From: Psychrobacillus sp. OK028
GTDB taxonomy: Bacteria > Bacillota > Bacilli > Bacillales_A > Planococcaceae
Direction: 5' to 3'
NCBI RefSeq assembly: GCF_900103605.1
Contig: NZ_FNHY01000004.1
Location: forward strand, 62,001 to 126,000
Length of the DNA stretch: 64,000 nt
Every line of letters starts with the position of its first letter. Position 1 is the stretch's first letter. The notes beneath the pieces were generated by a model, which ran no database searches, was not told where the DNA came from, and saw nothing but the letters and a program-made list of their open reading frames with translations. The position numbers and the translations under genes are program-made. Below are positions 9,454 through 20,121 of this stretch, piece by piece.

Positions 9454-10311
9454 TTAAGCTTTGTTTGAACTTCCAAACTCACGCATTTTGCCGATTACTG
9501 TTGCTTTAATCGCATCGCGTGCAGGTGTCAAATATTTACGTGGATCGTATTGCTCTGCATCTGAAGCTAGGAAATCACGAATCGCTTTTGTTGCAGCAAT
9601 TTGGTTTTCTGTATTCACATTGATCTTCGCAGTTCCAAGAGAAATTGCGCGTGTAATATCATGTGTTGGAATACCAGTTCCACCATGTAAAACTAGAGGA
9701 AGGTCTGCAAGTTTAGAGATTTCTTCCATTTCTTTGAAACCTAAATTTGGTTCTCCTTTATATGGTCCATGAACAGAACCTAAAGCAGGAGCTAAACAAT
9801 CAATTGCTGTGCGTTTCACAAGCTCTGCGCATTCAGCAGGGTCCGCGTATATAACTCCATCCGCAATAACGTCATCCTCTTGTCCACCAACTGTTCCCAG
9901 TTCAGCTTCTACAGATACGTTGTGGGCATGTGCATATTCGACAACTTTAGTTGTAATTTCAACGTTTTCTTCAAATGGATGATGAGAAGCATCAATCATG
10001 ACAGAAGTGAAACCAGCATCAATTGCTTCTTTACATTTTTCAAAGCTAGATCCATGATCTAAATGAATTGCTACTGGTACGGAAATTTTATAAGATTCGA
10101 TTAATCCTTTTACCATATATACTACTGCTACGAAGCCACCCATATATTTTGCTGCACCTTCGGATACACCTAAAATAACTGGTGATTTTTCTTCTTCAGC
10201 TGCTAGTAGGATAGCTTGTGTGAACTCTAAATTGTTAATGTTAAATTGTCCTACTGCATACCCTTCTTTTTTTCCTTTTTCCAGCATTTCTTTCATCGAA
10301 ACTAAAGCCAT
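9454..10311 (-). CDS. fbaA: Fructose-bisphosphate aldolase class II
   Basis: Zinc-dependent aldolase of glycolysis and gluconeogenesis, 285 residues. Motifs: [11 protein letters not shown] at 83-93 (catalytic D85 and zinc ligand H86), [15 protein letters not shown] and the phosphate-binding [10 protein letters not shown], followed by NVNTENQ. ATG at 10311 has a GGAGG ribosome binding site. It lies between spo0F and the transaldolase exactly as in B. subtilis. Confidence 0.97.
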   Translation of the reverse strand: MALVSMKEMLEKGKKEGYAVGQFNINNLEFTQAILLAAEEEKSPVILGVSEGAAKYMGGFVAVVYMVKGLIESYKISVPVAIHLDHGSSFEKCKEAIDAGFTSVMIDASHHPFEENVEITTKVVEYAHAHNVSVEAELGTVGGQEDDVIADGVIYADPAECAELVKRTAIDCLAPALGSVHGPYKGEPNLGFKEMEEISKLADLPLVLHGGTGIPTHDITRAISLGTAKINVNTENQIAATKAIRDFLASDAEQYDPRKYLTPARDAIKATVIGKMREFGSSNKA

Positions 10312-10440
10312 TGATATGGACCTCCTCTATTTGCTTTTACTCCACAATTATCTTTTCTATTCCACAAAAAATGGAACTTCTACTTTTCTTCTTCATCATA
10401 ACAAAAACAGGCGATGTTTTCCACTGCCTGCTGTTCCATC

Positions 10441-10797
10441 TCATTTCAGGAGATTATTCACAGAATCTCTAAGTTCAAATACATCAAATGGCTTAGTGAA
10501 ATAAAGTGAGGCACCTAATTTCTTTGCTTCTTCTATGAAATTTAACTCTCCGTAAGCTGTCATCATCATGACCGGGAGCTCACTCCATTGTTCTTTTATA
10601 CGCTTTAAAATTTGAATTCCATCCATCCCGGGGATTTTCATATCGAGTAAAACTCCATCGATATTGTGCTCATTGATAAGTTCTAACGCCTCATACCCAT
10701 TTGCAGCTAAACTGACATTATACCCTTCTTGAGTAAACAACTCTTTTAATAACAACCTAATACCTAACTGATCATCCACTATTAAGATATGTTTCAT
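10441..10797 (-). CDS. spo0F: Sporulation phosphorelay response regulator Spo0F
   Basis: Single-domain receiver that takes phosphate from sporulation kinases and passes it to Spo0B. About 118 residues with no output domain. The acidic pocket is DD near residues 8-9, phospho-acceptor D52 in LLDMKIPGMDG, the conserved Thr in MTAYGE and the Lys in FTKPFD. The open frame reaches TTG at 10806, but AAGGGG at about 10811 is too close to it. ATG 10797 (10-nt spacing) or GTG 10800 (7-nt) are the usable starts, and I chose ATG. Divergent from ywjG. Confidence 0.95.
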   Translation of the reverse strand: MKHILIVDDQLGIRLLLKELFTQEGYNVSLAANGYEALELINEHNIDGVLLDMKIPGMDGIQILKRIKEQWSELPVMMMTAYGELNFIEEAKKLGASLYFTKPFDVFELRDSVNNLLK

Positions 10798-10965
10798 CAC
10801 AAGCAAACCCCTTCTTTATTAATCCCTATTTGTATTATACGATATTTGTTATGGTAATCCCTCTTTTTTTAATATATTTTTCCATTTTAATTGGATTTAT
10901 TACCCATGAAGATATGTTTTTTAAAAGGAGAACTTTGCTATATAATGAACAGGAGGTGAATTTCG

Positions 10966-11481
10966 ATGAAAATGTTAACTACTCAACTTTCTGGATTATT
11001 ACAACGAATCGCAAGTGCAGAGGAAGAAAATATTGAGGAAACTGCTCGTTTACTCGCACAAGCGGCTGCCCGAGTAGGGACAGTTTTTTTCGCTACTTTC
11101 GGAGAAATGAAAAGTATTTCAATTAATGGACAGTTTGCTGCGGAACCTTTCCCATCTATGCAGGCTTGGTCACCCGAAATCGAACTGACTAGTGCTGATC
11201 GTGTTTGGATTCTAACTCGTTCCTGTAACGACGAAGATGCACTGGACTTAGCTAAAAAATTGAATGACGAGTTTATTCCTTTTAGTGCTTTAGCAGCCGA
11301 ACCAGGTGGCGATGACAATTTGCTAGCTGAACTTGCTTATACATACATTTCCACAAAACTCACTAAAGGGCTCCTTCCAGCAGAAGATGGAACACGTATT
11401 GTGCTTCCCCATGCTTTAGCTGGACTGTATGTGTATGAAGCAGTGAAAATGAAGTTGAATGAAATGCTTGTTGGTGAATAA
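10966..11481 (+). CDS. ywjG: DUF2529 family protein YwjG
   Basis: Conserved Bacillales protein of unknown function, 171 residues, encoded between spo0F and pyrG as in B. subtilis. It has a sugar-isomerase-like feel (ETARLLAQAAARVGTVFFATFGEM, then ALAAEPGGDDNLLAELAYTYISTKLTKGLLP), consistent with a SIS-related fold; that is inference. ATG at 10966 follows a strong AGGAGGTGA at 8-nt spacing. Followed at once by a terminator. It is the only plus-strand gene in the first 39 kb apart from noise. Confidence 0.85.
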   Translation: MKMLTTQLSGLLQRIASAEEENIEETARLLAQAAARVGTVFFATFGEMKSISINGQFAAEPFPSMQAWSPEIELTSADRVWILTRSCNDEDALDLAKKLNDEFIPFSALAAEPGGDDNLLAELAYTYISTKLTKGLLPAEDGTRIVLPHALAGLYVYEAVKMKLNEMLVGE

Positions 11482-11490
11482 TTTATGAAA

Positions 11491-11533
11491 AACAGTCTAA
11501 GGGTAATATCTAATCTTTAGACTGTTTTTTTGT
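11491..11533 (+). terminator. ywjG terminator
   Basis: Stem AACAGTCTAA (11491-11500) with TTAGACTGTT (11517-11526) followed by TTTTTTGTT, 10 bp after the ywjG stop. Confidence 0.85.
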
Positions 11534-11560
11534 TAGGTTTTTTTGGCTAGTTTTTTTATT

Positions 11561-11677
11561 TTGTGAGTGTTTAGCTCTTCAGCGCAAGTAAAATTTTACT
11601 GAACGCAAGTATTACAGAATGAGAGTAAGTATTTACTTGTTTAACGAAAGTAAACGGCTATTGAAAGCAAGTAATGC
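11561..11677 (+). repeat. 21-bp phased array, locus 1 (CGAGAGTAA-type, degenerate)
   Basis: Six units of a degenerate core, forms such as GCGCAAGTAA, AACGCAAGTA, AACGAAAGTAAA and AAAGCAAGTAA. The shared AGTA/AGTG tetramer begins at 11566, 11587, 11608, 11628, 11649 and 11670, i.e. steps of 21, 21, 20, 21 and 21. Spacers between cores are unrelated. It lies between the convergent genes ywjG and pyrG. Confidence 0.7.
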
Positions 11678-11715
11678 TTCTTTTCTACGATATTAGTTGT
11701 AGGTAATATATACTG

Positions 11716-11844
11716 ATGATTTTCGTTTCAGGTGGACGCTTTCCGCGGGCAGTCGCTAAGCCTCCTCGCCTTGCTTGTGCAAGTCTGCGGGGTCTCAGCT
11801 TGACTGCTATTCCCGCTGGAGTCGCCACCTTTCACTCCAATCAA
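11716..11844 (-). repeat. GC-rich palindromic intergenic repeat, copy 3
   Basis: Reverse-oriented copy from TGATTTTCGTTTCAGG to CACTCCAATCAA, with GGACGCTTTCCGCGGGC on the left, CCTCCTCGCC in the middle, and CCCGCTGGAGTCGCCACC on the right. Confidence 0.85.
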
Positions 11845-12060
11845 ATAATAAGTAGATTTTATATTAGAAATTGAACAGAGCTTGTATTATAAACACGATT
11901 ATTACGAAAAGCATAAATTCATTTAGAACTCTCCTATCTTTTGCAATCCTACTGCAATTACGTATATATTTCATGATTTTAGTAAGTGAACTTGTACCGT
12001 GCGGTAGCGCACATCCGTGTTGAATATACTTAATCTGGTAGCCAATTAATTGAGTATGTA
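11845..12060. other. Intergenic stretch, nothing recognised
   Basis: AT-rich DNA between the repeat and the pyrG terminator. A short GC-rich inverted repeat (GTGCGGTAGCGCAC at about 11998-12011) is the only structure I see. Confidence 0.5.
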
Positions 12061-12110
12061 AAAAAAAGAAGGATTACTCATGCTAAATCTCATGAGTAAT
12101 CCTCTTTTTT
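12061..12110 (-). terminator. pyrG terminator (bidirectional form)
   Basis: Perfect 12-bp stem GGATTACTCATG (12071-12082) with CATGAGTAATCC (12091-12102), A run before and T run after, so it can work on either strand. It serves minus-strand pyrG, about 70 nt past its stop. Confidence 0.85.
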
Positions 12111-12178
12111 ATCCGTAAAGTATGTGAAAGTAGTGCGCGAATTTAGACTGACTTCACTAATTAGGCGCTTCCACTTTT

Positions 12179-13786
<1,608 letters not shown>

Positions 13787-13884
13787 CTAATATAATATCT
13801 AGTTCGTTCGCCGCAATATCCAAGCGGGAACATTGTCTTATTTTAGTATGCGTAAAAGAATGAAATAAAATAAGAGTAGAGCAA

Positions 13885-13996
13885 AAACAAAAAAACGCTC
13901 CGCCTGCTTCACTGCAGGGGAGCGCATATGCACATGAGTAATGTCTCTTCAAAAAGAGCCCAATAGTATCTTATAGCGTTTAAATGGATAAGTCAA
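13885..13996 (-). promoter_or_regulatory. pyrG promoter and CTP-sensing attenuator
   Basis: Minus strand: -35 TTGACT (13996-13991), 17-nt spacer, -10 TAAGAT (13973-13968), 6 nt, then the initial transcribed GGGC (13961-13958) followed by TCTTTTT. Downstream is a terminator whose 5' arm is C-rich, GCTCCCCTGC, pairing with GCAGGCGGAGC (stem 13924-13914 with 13907-13896, one bulged G), then TTTTTTTGTTTTT. In B. subtilis low CTP makes RNA polymerase stutter extra G residues at GGGC; these pair with the C-rich arm and prevent termination. All parts of that mechanism are visible here. Confidence 0.85.
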
Positions 13997-13999
13997 GAA

Positions 14000-14533
14000 T
14001 TATTCTTCGTCTTCCTCGTCTAAATCCTCATCCAATTCAAATTCATCATCGTCTTCATCGATTAAGTCTTCTTCAATCACTTCATCAATCTCTTCTTCGA
14101 CAAATTCGATTACTGGCTCGTCGTCTTCATCTTCGTCATCGTCGTCATCTTCAACAAACTCATCGAATTCTTCTTCGAAGATGATTTCGTCCTCATCTAA
14201 ATCTTCTAAATCATCGTCTATTACTTTATCTTTCTTTTTACGAACCTTAACAGTAGGAGCAGATTCTTCTTCAATTTGTTCTACAGGATACCATTCTCTT
14301 AGGCCCCATTGGTTTTCTGCAATAGCCAAAAAGCGTCCGTCAATATTCATATCTGTATAGAATTGAGGTTTGCGTGAAGCCATTTCCTCATCAGTAAGAC
14401 CGTTATAATGTTGAATCTCATCAAATAGTTCTTTTAAAGTTAATGAGTTTTTTTTATCTTCTAAAATCGCAAATGCTAAGTCGATTAACGATTCTTCTTG
14501 TAGTTGTACTGTTGTCATTTCACGAAATTTCAA
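14000..14533 (-). CDS. rpoE: RNA polymerase delta subunit
   Basis: Gram-positive RNA polymerase accessory subunit that speeds polymerase recycling. About 177 residues: an N-terminal HARE-HTH domain (SLIDLAFAILEDKK to NQWGLREWYPVEQIEEE) and a long, almost entirely Asp/Glu tail ending DEDLDEEDEE. The open frame extends to 14587, but upstream codons do not resemble the family. TTG at 14533, 8-9 nt after AAAGGACG, gives the expected length. The -35 of pyrG at 13991-13996 lies only just past the stop codon, so pyrG has its own promoter although rpoE is directly upstream. Confidence 0.95.
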   Translation of the reverse strand: MKFREMTTVQLQEESLIDLAFAILEDKKNSLTLKELFDEIQHYNGLTDEEMASRKPQFYTDMNIDGRFLAIAENQWGLREWYPVEQIEEESAPTVKVRKKKDKVIDDDLEDLDEDEIIFEEEFDEFVEDDDDDEDEDDEPVIEFVEEEIDEVIEEDLIDEDDDEFELDEDLDEEDEE

Positions 14534-14605
14534 ATCGTGCACGTCCTTTCTATGTTCGTCTGCATACTTTTCATTATATACACACAAGTATGTTATATGC
14601 TACAT

Positions 14606-14764
14606 TCATTTATTCTTTTTGAAAAGAGAAATTTTAGCTCCTACAATGACAAACAAATAAAATGATATTAAAAGCAGTGGAATAGATGCAAGTTGTTTGT
14701 TATATAAGAAAATAGTTAGTAGTAAGAGAATTACTATGACCATGAAATGAACAGGTTTTCTCAT
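14606..14764 (-). CDS. Small membrane protein, unknown function
   Basis: 52 codons from ATG at 14764, preceded by AAAGGAGA with 6-nt spacing. The product starts MRKPVHFMVIVILLLL and is predicted to form two hydrophobic segments (about residues 7-21 and 27-43) ending in a basic tail KISLFKKNK. It lies between the icmF terminator and rpoE, with a TATAAT at 14795-14800 on the minus strand but a poor -35. I do not recognise the family. The strong ribosome binding site, start-to-stop length and typical hydrophobic composition support it as a real gene. Confidence 0.6.
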   Translation of the reverse strand: MRKPVHFMVIVILLLLTIFLYNKQLASIPLLLISFYLFVIVGAKISLFKKNK

Positions 14765-14812
14765 CCAAATTCTCCTTTACTACATACTAGGTATATTATA
14801 CAAAAAAACAGG

Positions 14813-14843
14813 AAAAAAGTGTTCCAATATTCATCAGAACACT
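14813..14843 (-). terminator. icmF operon terminator
   Basis: Minus-strand stem AGTGTTC with GAACACT (14843-14837 and 14824-14818) followed by TTTTTTCC, 27 bp after the icmF stop. Confidence 0.8.
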
Positions 14844-14869
14844 AAACTTTATTTTCCTGTAACGATTGT

Positions 14870-17800
14870 TTACATATTTCGACGGTATTGTCCGCCTACT
14901 TCATACAATGCATGGGTAATTTGACCAAGACTTGCTTTTTGTACAGTTGTCATTAACTCCTCAAAAATGTTGCCACCTGTAACAGCAACTTGCTTCAAAC
15001 GAGCAAGAGCTTTTTCGGTCTCAGCTTCGTTTTTTTGTTGGAAATTTCTTAGATTCGTTATTTGCGTTTCTTTTTCTTCTTTTGTTGCGCGTGCAATTTC
15101 CATATTATTAATGTCCTCTTCAGAAGCAGGATTAGGATTTAAGTAAGTATTCACCCCGATAATAGGAAGCTCGCCTGTATGTTTTTTCATCTCATAATGC
15201 ATAGATTCTTCTTGAATTTTACCACGTTGATATTGTGTTTCCATTGCCCCAAGCACGCCACCACGATCATTAATACGATCGAATTCGGATAGCACTGCTT
15301 CTTCTACTAGGTCCGTCAATTCTTCGACGATGAAAGCACCTTGCAATGGATTTTCATTTTTTGATAAGCCATGTTCCTTCGTAATAATCATTTGAATCGC
15401 CATTGCGCGGCGCACTGATTCCTCTGTAGGAGTGGTAATAGCCTCATCATAAGCATTCGTATGCAGAGAGTTACAGTTATCCTGTAAAGCCATTAATGCT
15501 TGTAAAGTTGTACGGATATCGTTAAAGTCAATTTCTTGTGCATGTAAGCTTCTGCCTGATGTTTGAACATGGTATTTCAGTTTTTGACTGCGTTCATTTG
15601 CACCATATTTATCGCACATAACAACTGCCCATATACGACGAGCAACGCGACCAATAACTGTATACTCTGGGTCCAATCCATTCGAGAAGAAGAACGATAA
15701 ATTCGGTGCAAAGTCATCAATATGCATACCGCGGCTTAAATAGTACTCCACATAAGTAAAGCCATTCGCAAGTGTGAATGCCAGCTGCGAAATTGGATTC
15801 GCTCCTGCTTCTGCAATATGATAACCCGAAATAGATACTGAATAATAATTACGAACCTTTTGGTCAATAAAATACTGCTGTATATCCCCCATCATACGAA
15901 GGGCAAATTCTGTAGAGAAGATACATGTATTTTGACCCTGGTCCTCTTTCAATATATCCGCTTGAACAGTTCCTCGAACGACCTGTAATGTAGTAGCTTT
16001 AACATCTGTAAATTCCTCTACAGTTAGCGTTCGCCCCAGCTCTTCTTCCTTTAGACGCACTTGCTGATCAATTGCCGTATTCATAAACATCGCAAGAATA
16101 ATTGGAGCAGGTCCATTGATCGTCATCGAAACCGAAGTGGAAGGTGCGCATAGGTCAAACCCGTCATATAGCTTTTTCATATCTTCTAATGTACAAATGC
16201 TTACACCAGATTCCCCGACTTTTCCGTAAATATCAGGACGATGATCAGGGTCTTCTCCGTATAATGTCACTGAGTCAAATGCAGTGGATAAGCGTTTTGC
16301 ATCGTCATCCTTCGATAAATAATGGAAGCGACGATTTGTGCGCTCAGGAGTCCCCTCTCCAGCAAATTGACGTTTTGGATCTTCCCCTTCTCGCTTGAAC
16401 GGAAATACACCTGCCGTATAAGGGAATGAACCTGGAACATTCTCTTTATACACCCAACGTAAAATCTCTCCATAATCTACGAATTTAGGTAGCACTATTT
16501 TCGGTATTTTTAGTCCTGATAAACTTTCTGTACGTAAAATGGTGCGAATCTCTTTATCACGAATCTTTGTGATGAATTCGTCCCCAGCGTATGCTTCCTT
16601 TAAAGCTGCCCAGTTTTCTAGAATACGTTTAGATTCTGCAGTCAGTTCATCTCGAACACCTTTAGCTAATGATTCGAGAGATTGAACCAGTACGTCGTCT
16701 GACGCTTTTTCCTTCACCTGTTCAATTGCACCTTCTAGCTGGAATAGTCTTCTAGCAAAGCCTACCTGTTCTTCCGACTTGTGATGGTAACCACGAACAG
16801 CATCTGTAATTTCACGTAAGTAGTAGCGGCGATCGTTAGGAATAATGACGTTTTGTTTTTGCGTTTTCACAAATTGATCGTAGGAGGTTTCCCAAGTGGA
16901 TCCTGTCTTCTCGTTTAATGTAGCAATAAGTGCTGCAAATAATGAATTCGTTCCTTTATCATTAAATTGACTAGCAATTGTTCCATATACAGGCATTGTA
17001 TCTAAATCATCATGCCATAACTCGCGGCTTCGTTGATACTGCTTTTGCACTTGGCGAAGGGCGTCCTCAGAACCTTTACGCTCGAATTTATTGATAACGA
17101 TTAAATCTGCATAGTCAATCATGTCAATTTTCTCTAGTTGGGAAGGTGCTCCGAACTCGCTAGTCATTACATACATCGATACATCCGATACATTTGTAAT
17201 TTCTGCGTCCCCTTGTCCGATTCCACTCGTTTCTACAATAATCATGTCATATCCAGCAACTCTTACAACATCTAATACATCCGCAAGTGCTCCTGATAAT
17301 TCTGTACGTGAACCACGAGTTGCCAAGCTTCGCATAAATACACGCTTGTTGAATATTGCATTCATTCGAATTCGGTCACCTAGAAGTGCTCCACCTGTTT
17401 TTTGCTTCGTGGGATCAATGGATAGCACAGCAATCTTTTTATCTGGAAGCTCTTGTAGGAAGCGACGAATTAATTCGTCTGTGAGCGAGCTTTTTCCTGC
17501 TCCACCAGTACCTGTAATACCTAACACCGGTGTGCCTTTGGATAATTTCTTTGCTTGCTCCAGCATTTGAATCGCTTCGTCACTATGTGTTTGATGCGCT
17601 TCCTCTGCTACAGTGATTAAATGAGCAAGCACTTCAGGATTTTCTGTCGTAACGCTTGTAATTTCTTCGTTTACACCCTTTGCTTCTGTTGCCACATCAC
17701 ATTCCATTAGGATTTGATTGATCATTCCTTGTAACCCTAATTTACGACCGTCTTCTGGTGAGAAGATGCCGGAAATGCCATATTCCTGTAATTCTTTTAT

Positions 17801-18127
17801 CTCTTTTGGAATAATTACTCCGCCACCGCCGCCAAAAATACGAATATGCGGCGCACCACGCTCTACGAGTAAATCTTTCATATATTTAAAATACTCCACA
17901 TGCCCTCCTTGATAGGAAGATATGGCGATTCCTTGCACATCCTCTTGAATTGCCGCATTTACTACCTCTTCCACTGAACGATTATGCCCTAAATGAATAA
18001 CCTCTGCTCCGCTTGCTTGTAAGATGCGACGCATAATATTGATGGATGCATCATGCCCATCGAAAAGGCTCGATGCTGTAACGAAACGCACATGGTTTTT
18101 TGGACGATATACTTCTACCGTTGACAT
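14870..18127 (-). CDS. icmF: Fused isobutyryl-CoA mutase (IcmF)
   Basis: Adenosylcobalamin-dependent acyl-CoA mutase fused to its own G-protein chaperone, 1085 residues. Domains in order: B12-binding (about 10-140, with [13 protein letters not shown] carrying the D-x-H cobalt-ligand motif), MeaI-like GTPase (about 200-420, P-loop [24 protein letters not shown]), linker, and methylmalonyl-CoA-mutase-type catalytic barrel (about 560-1085). The active-site strip reads [10 protein letters not shown]; the Phe stands where true methylmalonyl-CoA mutases carry Tyr, which agrees with isobutyryl/n-butyryl-CoA use (inference). Last gene of the thl-mmgB-mmgC-acdA-tetR-icmF run, linking branched-acid and fatty-acid breakdown. 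Its cofactor can be supplied by the corrinoid operon at 26-36 kb. Confidence 0.95.
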   Translation of the reverse strand: MSTVEVYRPKNHVRFVTASSLFDGHDASINIMRRILQASGAEVIHLGHNRSVEEVVNAAIQEDVQGIAISSYQGGHVEYFKYMKDLLVERGAPHIRIFGGGGGVIIPKEIKELQEYGISGIFSPEDGRKLGLQGMINQILMECDVATEAKGVNEEITSVTTENPEVLAHLITVAEEAHQTHSDEAIQMLEQAKKLSKGTPVLGITGTGGAGKSSLTDELIRRFLQELPDKKIAVLSIDPTKQKTGGALLGDRIRMNAIFNKRVFMRSLATRGSRTELSGALADVLDVVRVAGYDMIIVETSGIGQGDAEITNVSDVSMYVMTSEFGAPSQLEKIDMIDYADLIVINKFERKGSEDALRQVQKQYQRSRELWHDDLDTMPVYGTIASQFNDKGTNSLFAALIATLNEKTGSTWETSYDQFVKTQKQNVIIPNDRRYYLREITDAVRGYHHKSEEQVGFARRLFQLEGAIEQVKEKASDDVLVQSLESLAKGVRDELTAESKRILENWAALKEAYAGDEFITKIRDKEIRTILRTESLSGLKIPKIVLPKFVDYGEILRWVYKENVPGSFPYTAGVFPFKREGEDPKRQFAGEGTPERTNRRFHYLSKDDDAKRLSTAFDSVTLYGEDPDHRPDIYGKVGESGVSICTLEDMKKLYDGFDLCAPSTSVSMTINGPAPIILAMFMNTAIDQQVRLKEEELGRTLTVEEFTDVKATTLQVVRGTVQADILKEDQGQNTCIFSTEFALRMMGDIQQYFIDQKVRNYYSVSISGYHIAEAGANPISQLAFTLANGFTYVEYYLSRGMHIDDFAPNLSFFFSNGLDPEYTVIGRVARRIWAVVMCDKYGANERSQKLKYHVQTSGRSLHAQEIDFNDIRTTLQALMALQDNCNSLHTNAYDEAITTPTEESVRRAMAIQMIITKEHGLSKNENPLQGAFIVEELTDLVEEAVLSEFDRINDRGGVLGAMETQYQRGKIQEESMHYEMKKHTGELPIIGVNTYLNPNPASEEDINNMEIARATKEEKETQITNLRNFQQKNEAETEKALARLKQVAVTGGNIFEELMTTVQKASLGQITHALYEVGGQYRRNM

Positions 18128-18164
18128 GTTGATATTCCCCCTTGTTTGTTAGCAAACGTGTTTT

Positions 18165-18788
18165 TTATTTCATCCCATCGAGTAATAATTCGATTTGTAA
18201 CTCTGTAAATTGTTCGATCGTATATTCCTTGCGCAGCGCCCATCTTCGGAACGCCCACATTTGTCCTTGAACGACTAATGTATGTGCGTAAAGTTGTGCC
18301 TGGGCCTCCGTTAGTTCAAGTTCCCCTGCTTGAATACAGCCAATAATTATTTGATGGAAGATATCGACCATTTCCAATTCTTTCGTTAATACATATTCTA
18401 ATGCACCTTTTGGGAGCGACTTCGATTCTTGATACATAACTACGAACTCGTCTGACATATCATCGATTACCCCATAGTAGTGACGGATAGCTGTTTTTAA
18501 TTCGCCTATCGTTCCGTTTTCTGCAATAATTTGAGACAGTCTGTTGTGCACTTCATTGTAAATACTGTCACAAACCAAATAGAGTACGTCTTCCTTTGAA
18601 CGAATATATTCATACAAGGTCCCAATACTAAAGCCAGCTTCTTTAGCTATTTCTCTAGTAGTTGCGCGATGAAAGCCTTTTTCTTTGAATAAAGTAACAG
18701 CTGCTCGAATCATTTGATCTCGTCTTTTTTCAATAAGATTCTCATCTTTGACCGATGTCTTTACTTCATGTTTCTTTTCCATAGTCAT
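18165..18788 (-). CDS. TetR-family regulator of fatty-acid degradation (FadR-like)
   Basis: 207-residue TetR/AcrR repressor with an N-terminal helix-turn-helix (TTREIAKEAGFSIGTLYEYIRSKEDVLY at about residues 42-69, given here as two parts of one motif) and a ligand-binding C-terminal domain. It is embedded between acdA (3 bp away) and icmF (37 bp), so it most likely controls this operon and fadF, with acyl-CoA as inducer, like B. subtilis FadR (YsiA). Two similar palindromic sites, upstream of thl (23381-23397) and fadF (25731-25748), are candidate operators. Start at ATG 18788; a second ATG at 18782 is equally possible, and neither has a strong ribosome binding site. Confidence 0.8.
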   Translation of the reverse strand: MTMEKKHEVKTSVKDENLIEKRRDQMIRAAVTLFKEKGFHRATTREIAKEAGFSIGTLYEYIRSKEDVLYLVCDSIYNEVHNRLSQIIAENGTIGELKTAIRHYYGVIDDMSDEFVVMYQESKSLPKGALEYVLTKELEMVDIFHQIIIGCIQAGELELTEAQAQLYAHTLVVQGQMWAFRRWALRKEYTIEQFTELQIELLLDGMK

Positions 18789-18791
18789 CTT

Positions 18792-19937
18792 TTACTTCGT
18801 TAACATACGAGAAATAACTAACCGTTGAATTTCTTGTGTACCTTCGTAAATTTGTGTAATTTTTGCATCGCGCATATAACGTTCTACTGGGTAATCTTTC
18901 GTATAACCATATCCGCCAAATACTTGAACAGCTTCCGTTGTTACTTTCATCGCAGTATCACCAGCCATCAACTTTGCCATAGCTGATTCTTTTCCGTACG
19001 AAAGTCCATTTGACTCTAACCAAGCAGCTTGATAAGTAAGCAAACGAGAAGCTTCTATAGAAGTTGCCATATCAGCAAGTTTGAATGATACCCCTTGGTT
19101 TGCAACGATTGGCTTACCAAATTGTACACGCTCTTTCGCGTAATTTACCGACGCATCTAAAGCTCCTTGTGCAATTCCTACTGCTTGAGCAGCAATTCCG
19201 TTTCGTCCACCATCTAATGTTTTCATCGCGATAATGAAACCTTCACCCTCTTGCCCAAGAAGATTTTCTTTTGGAATGCGGCAATTATCGAAAATAATTT
19301 CAGTAGTTGGAGAAGAGCGGATTCCTAATTTTTTCTCTTTTTTACCAACTGAGAATCCAGGGAAATCTGCTTCAACGATAAAAGCACTCGTGCCTTTATG
19401 CTTCGATTCAGGATCTGTTACTGCAAATACTACATAAATATCGGCAATACCACCGTTTGTAATAAAGATTTTAGAACCATTTAACACATAATGATCACCA
19501 TCTAATTTTGCAGTAGTTTTCATCCCACCCGCATCAGAACCTGAACCAGCTTCCGTTAAACCATAGCCACCGATTTTTGTTCCTTCTGCCATAGGACGAA
19601 GATATTTTTGTTTTTGCTCTTCATTGCCGTATTTGAAAATCGGCCAACCTGCAAGTGAAGTATGTGCAGATAAAGTTACGCCTGTTGAAGCACAAACGCG
19701 CGAAAGCTCTTCTACTGCGATACAGTACGCTAGATAATCTGAACCAATTCCGCCGTACTCTTCCGGCCAAGGAATTCCAGTTAGCCCAAGCTCCGCCATC
19801 TTGTCGAAAATTTCACGGTCAAAGCGTTCCTCTTCATCACGTTCAGCGGCTGTTGGTGCTACTTCGTTTTCTGCAAAGTCTCTTACCATTTTACGAATCA
19901 TTTCATGTTCTTCTGATAGTTGAAAGTTCATTGTCAT
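18792..19937 (-). CDS. acdA: Acyl-CoA dehydrogenase AcdA
   Basis: FAD-dependent alpha,beta-dehydrogenation of acyl-CoA, 381 residues. It matches B. subtilis AcdA along its length: [37 protein letters not shown] at the start (two halves of one conserved helix region), [19 protein letters not shown] in the middle domain, and the C-terminal [19 protein letters not shown] carrying the catalytic Glu region. ATG at 19937 or the in-frame ATG at 19931; the latter matches the B. subtilis N-terminus. Separated from upstream mmgC by 184 bp that contain a six-unit 21-bp array. Confidence 0.93.
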   Translation of the reverse strand: MTMNFQLSEEHEMIRKMVRDFAENEVAPTAAERDEEERFDREIFDKMAELGLTGIPWPEEYGGIGSDYLAYCIAVEELSRVCASTGVTLSAHTSLAGWPIFKYGNEEQKQKYLRPMAEGTKIGGYGLTEAGSGSDAGGMKTTAKLDGDHYVLNGSKIFITNGGIADIYVVFAVTDPESKHKGTSAFIVEADFPGFSVGKKEKKLGIRSSPTTEIIFDNCRIPKENLLGQEGEGFIIAMKTLDGGRNGIAAQAVGIAQGALDASVNYAKERVQFGKPIVANQGVSFKLADMATSIEASRLLTYQAAWLESNGLSYGKESAMAKLMAGDTAMKVTTEAVQVFGGYGYTKDYPVERYMRDAKITQIYEGTQEIQRLVISRMLTK

Positions 19938-19988
19938 TCCCGCCCTTTTTGGTTTTAGTTTGGTTGTTTGTTGATACTTCGAGAGGGG

Positions 19989-20105
19989 TCTCTCGTATAG
20001 CTTAAGGTCTCTCTCGGATGGAGCATGTTTTCTCTCGTATAAAACAGAATCTCTCTCGTATAGCTTGTGATTTCTCTCGGATAACCGTGAATCTCTCTTG
20101 TATAC
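19989..20105 (+). repeat. 21-bp phased array, locus 2 (CTCTCGTATA-type)
   Basis: Six units of core TCTCTCGTAT (variants TCTCTCGGAT, TCTCTTGTAT) starting at 19989, 20010, 20031, 20052, 20073 and 20094: five consecutive steps of exactly 21 bp. The 11-bp spacers are dissimilar. The first core also forms an inverted repeat with CGAGAG at 19980-19985. It lies inside the mmgC-acdA gap of the fatty-acid operon, with cores in antisense orientation to the genes. Confidence 0.85.
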
Positions 20106-20121
20106 AACGAAGATGCTTGTT

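Noticed and set aside
13984-14184. 66-codon plus-strand frame rich in Leu, His and Arg
   Set aside because: Antisense of the Asp/Glu tail of rpoE.
19989-20105. Plain minisatellite formed by slippage
   Set aside because: Spacers between cores are unrelated within each array, whereas slippage would copy the spacer with the core.
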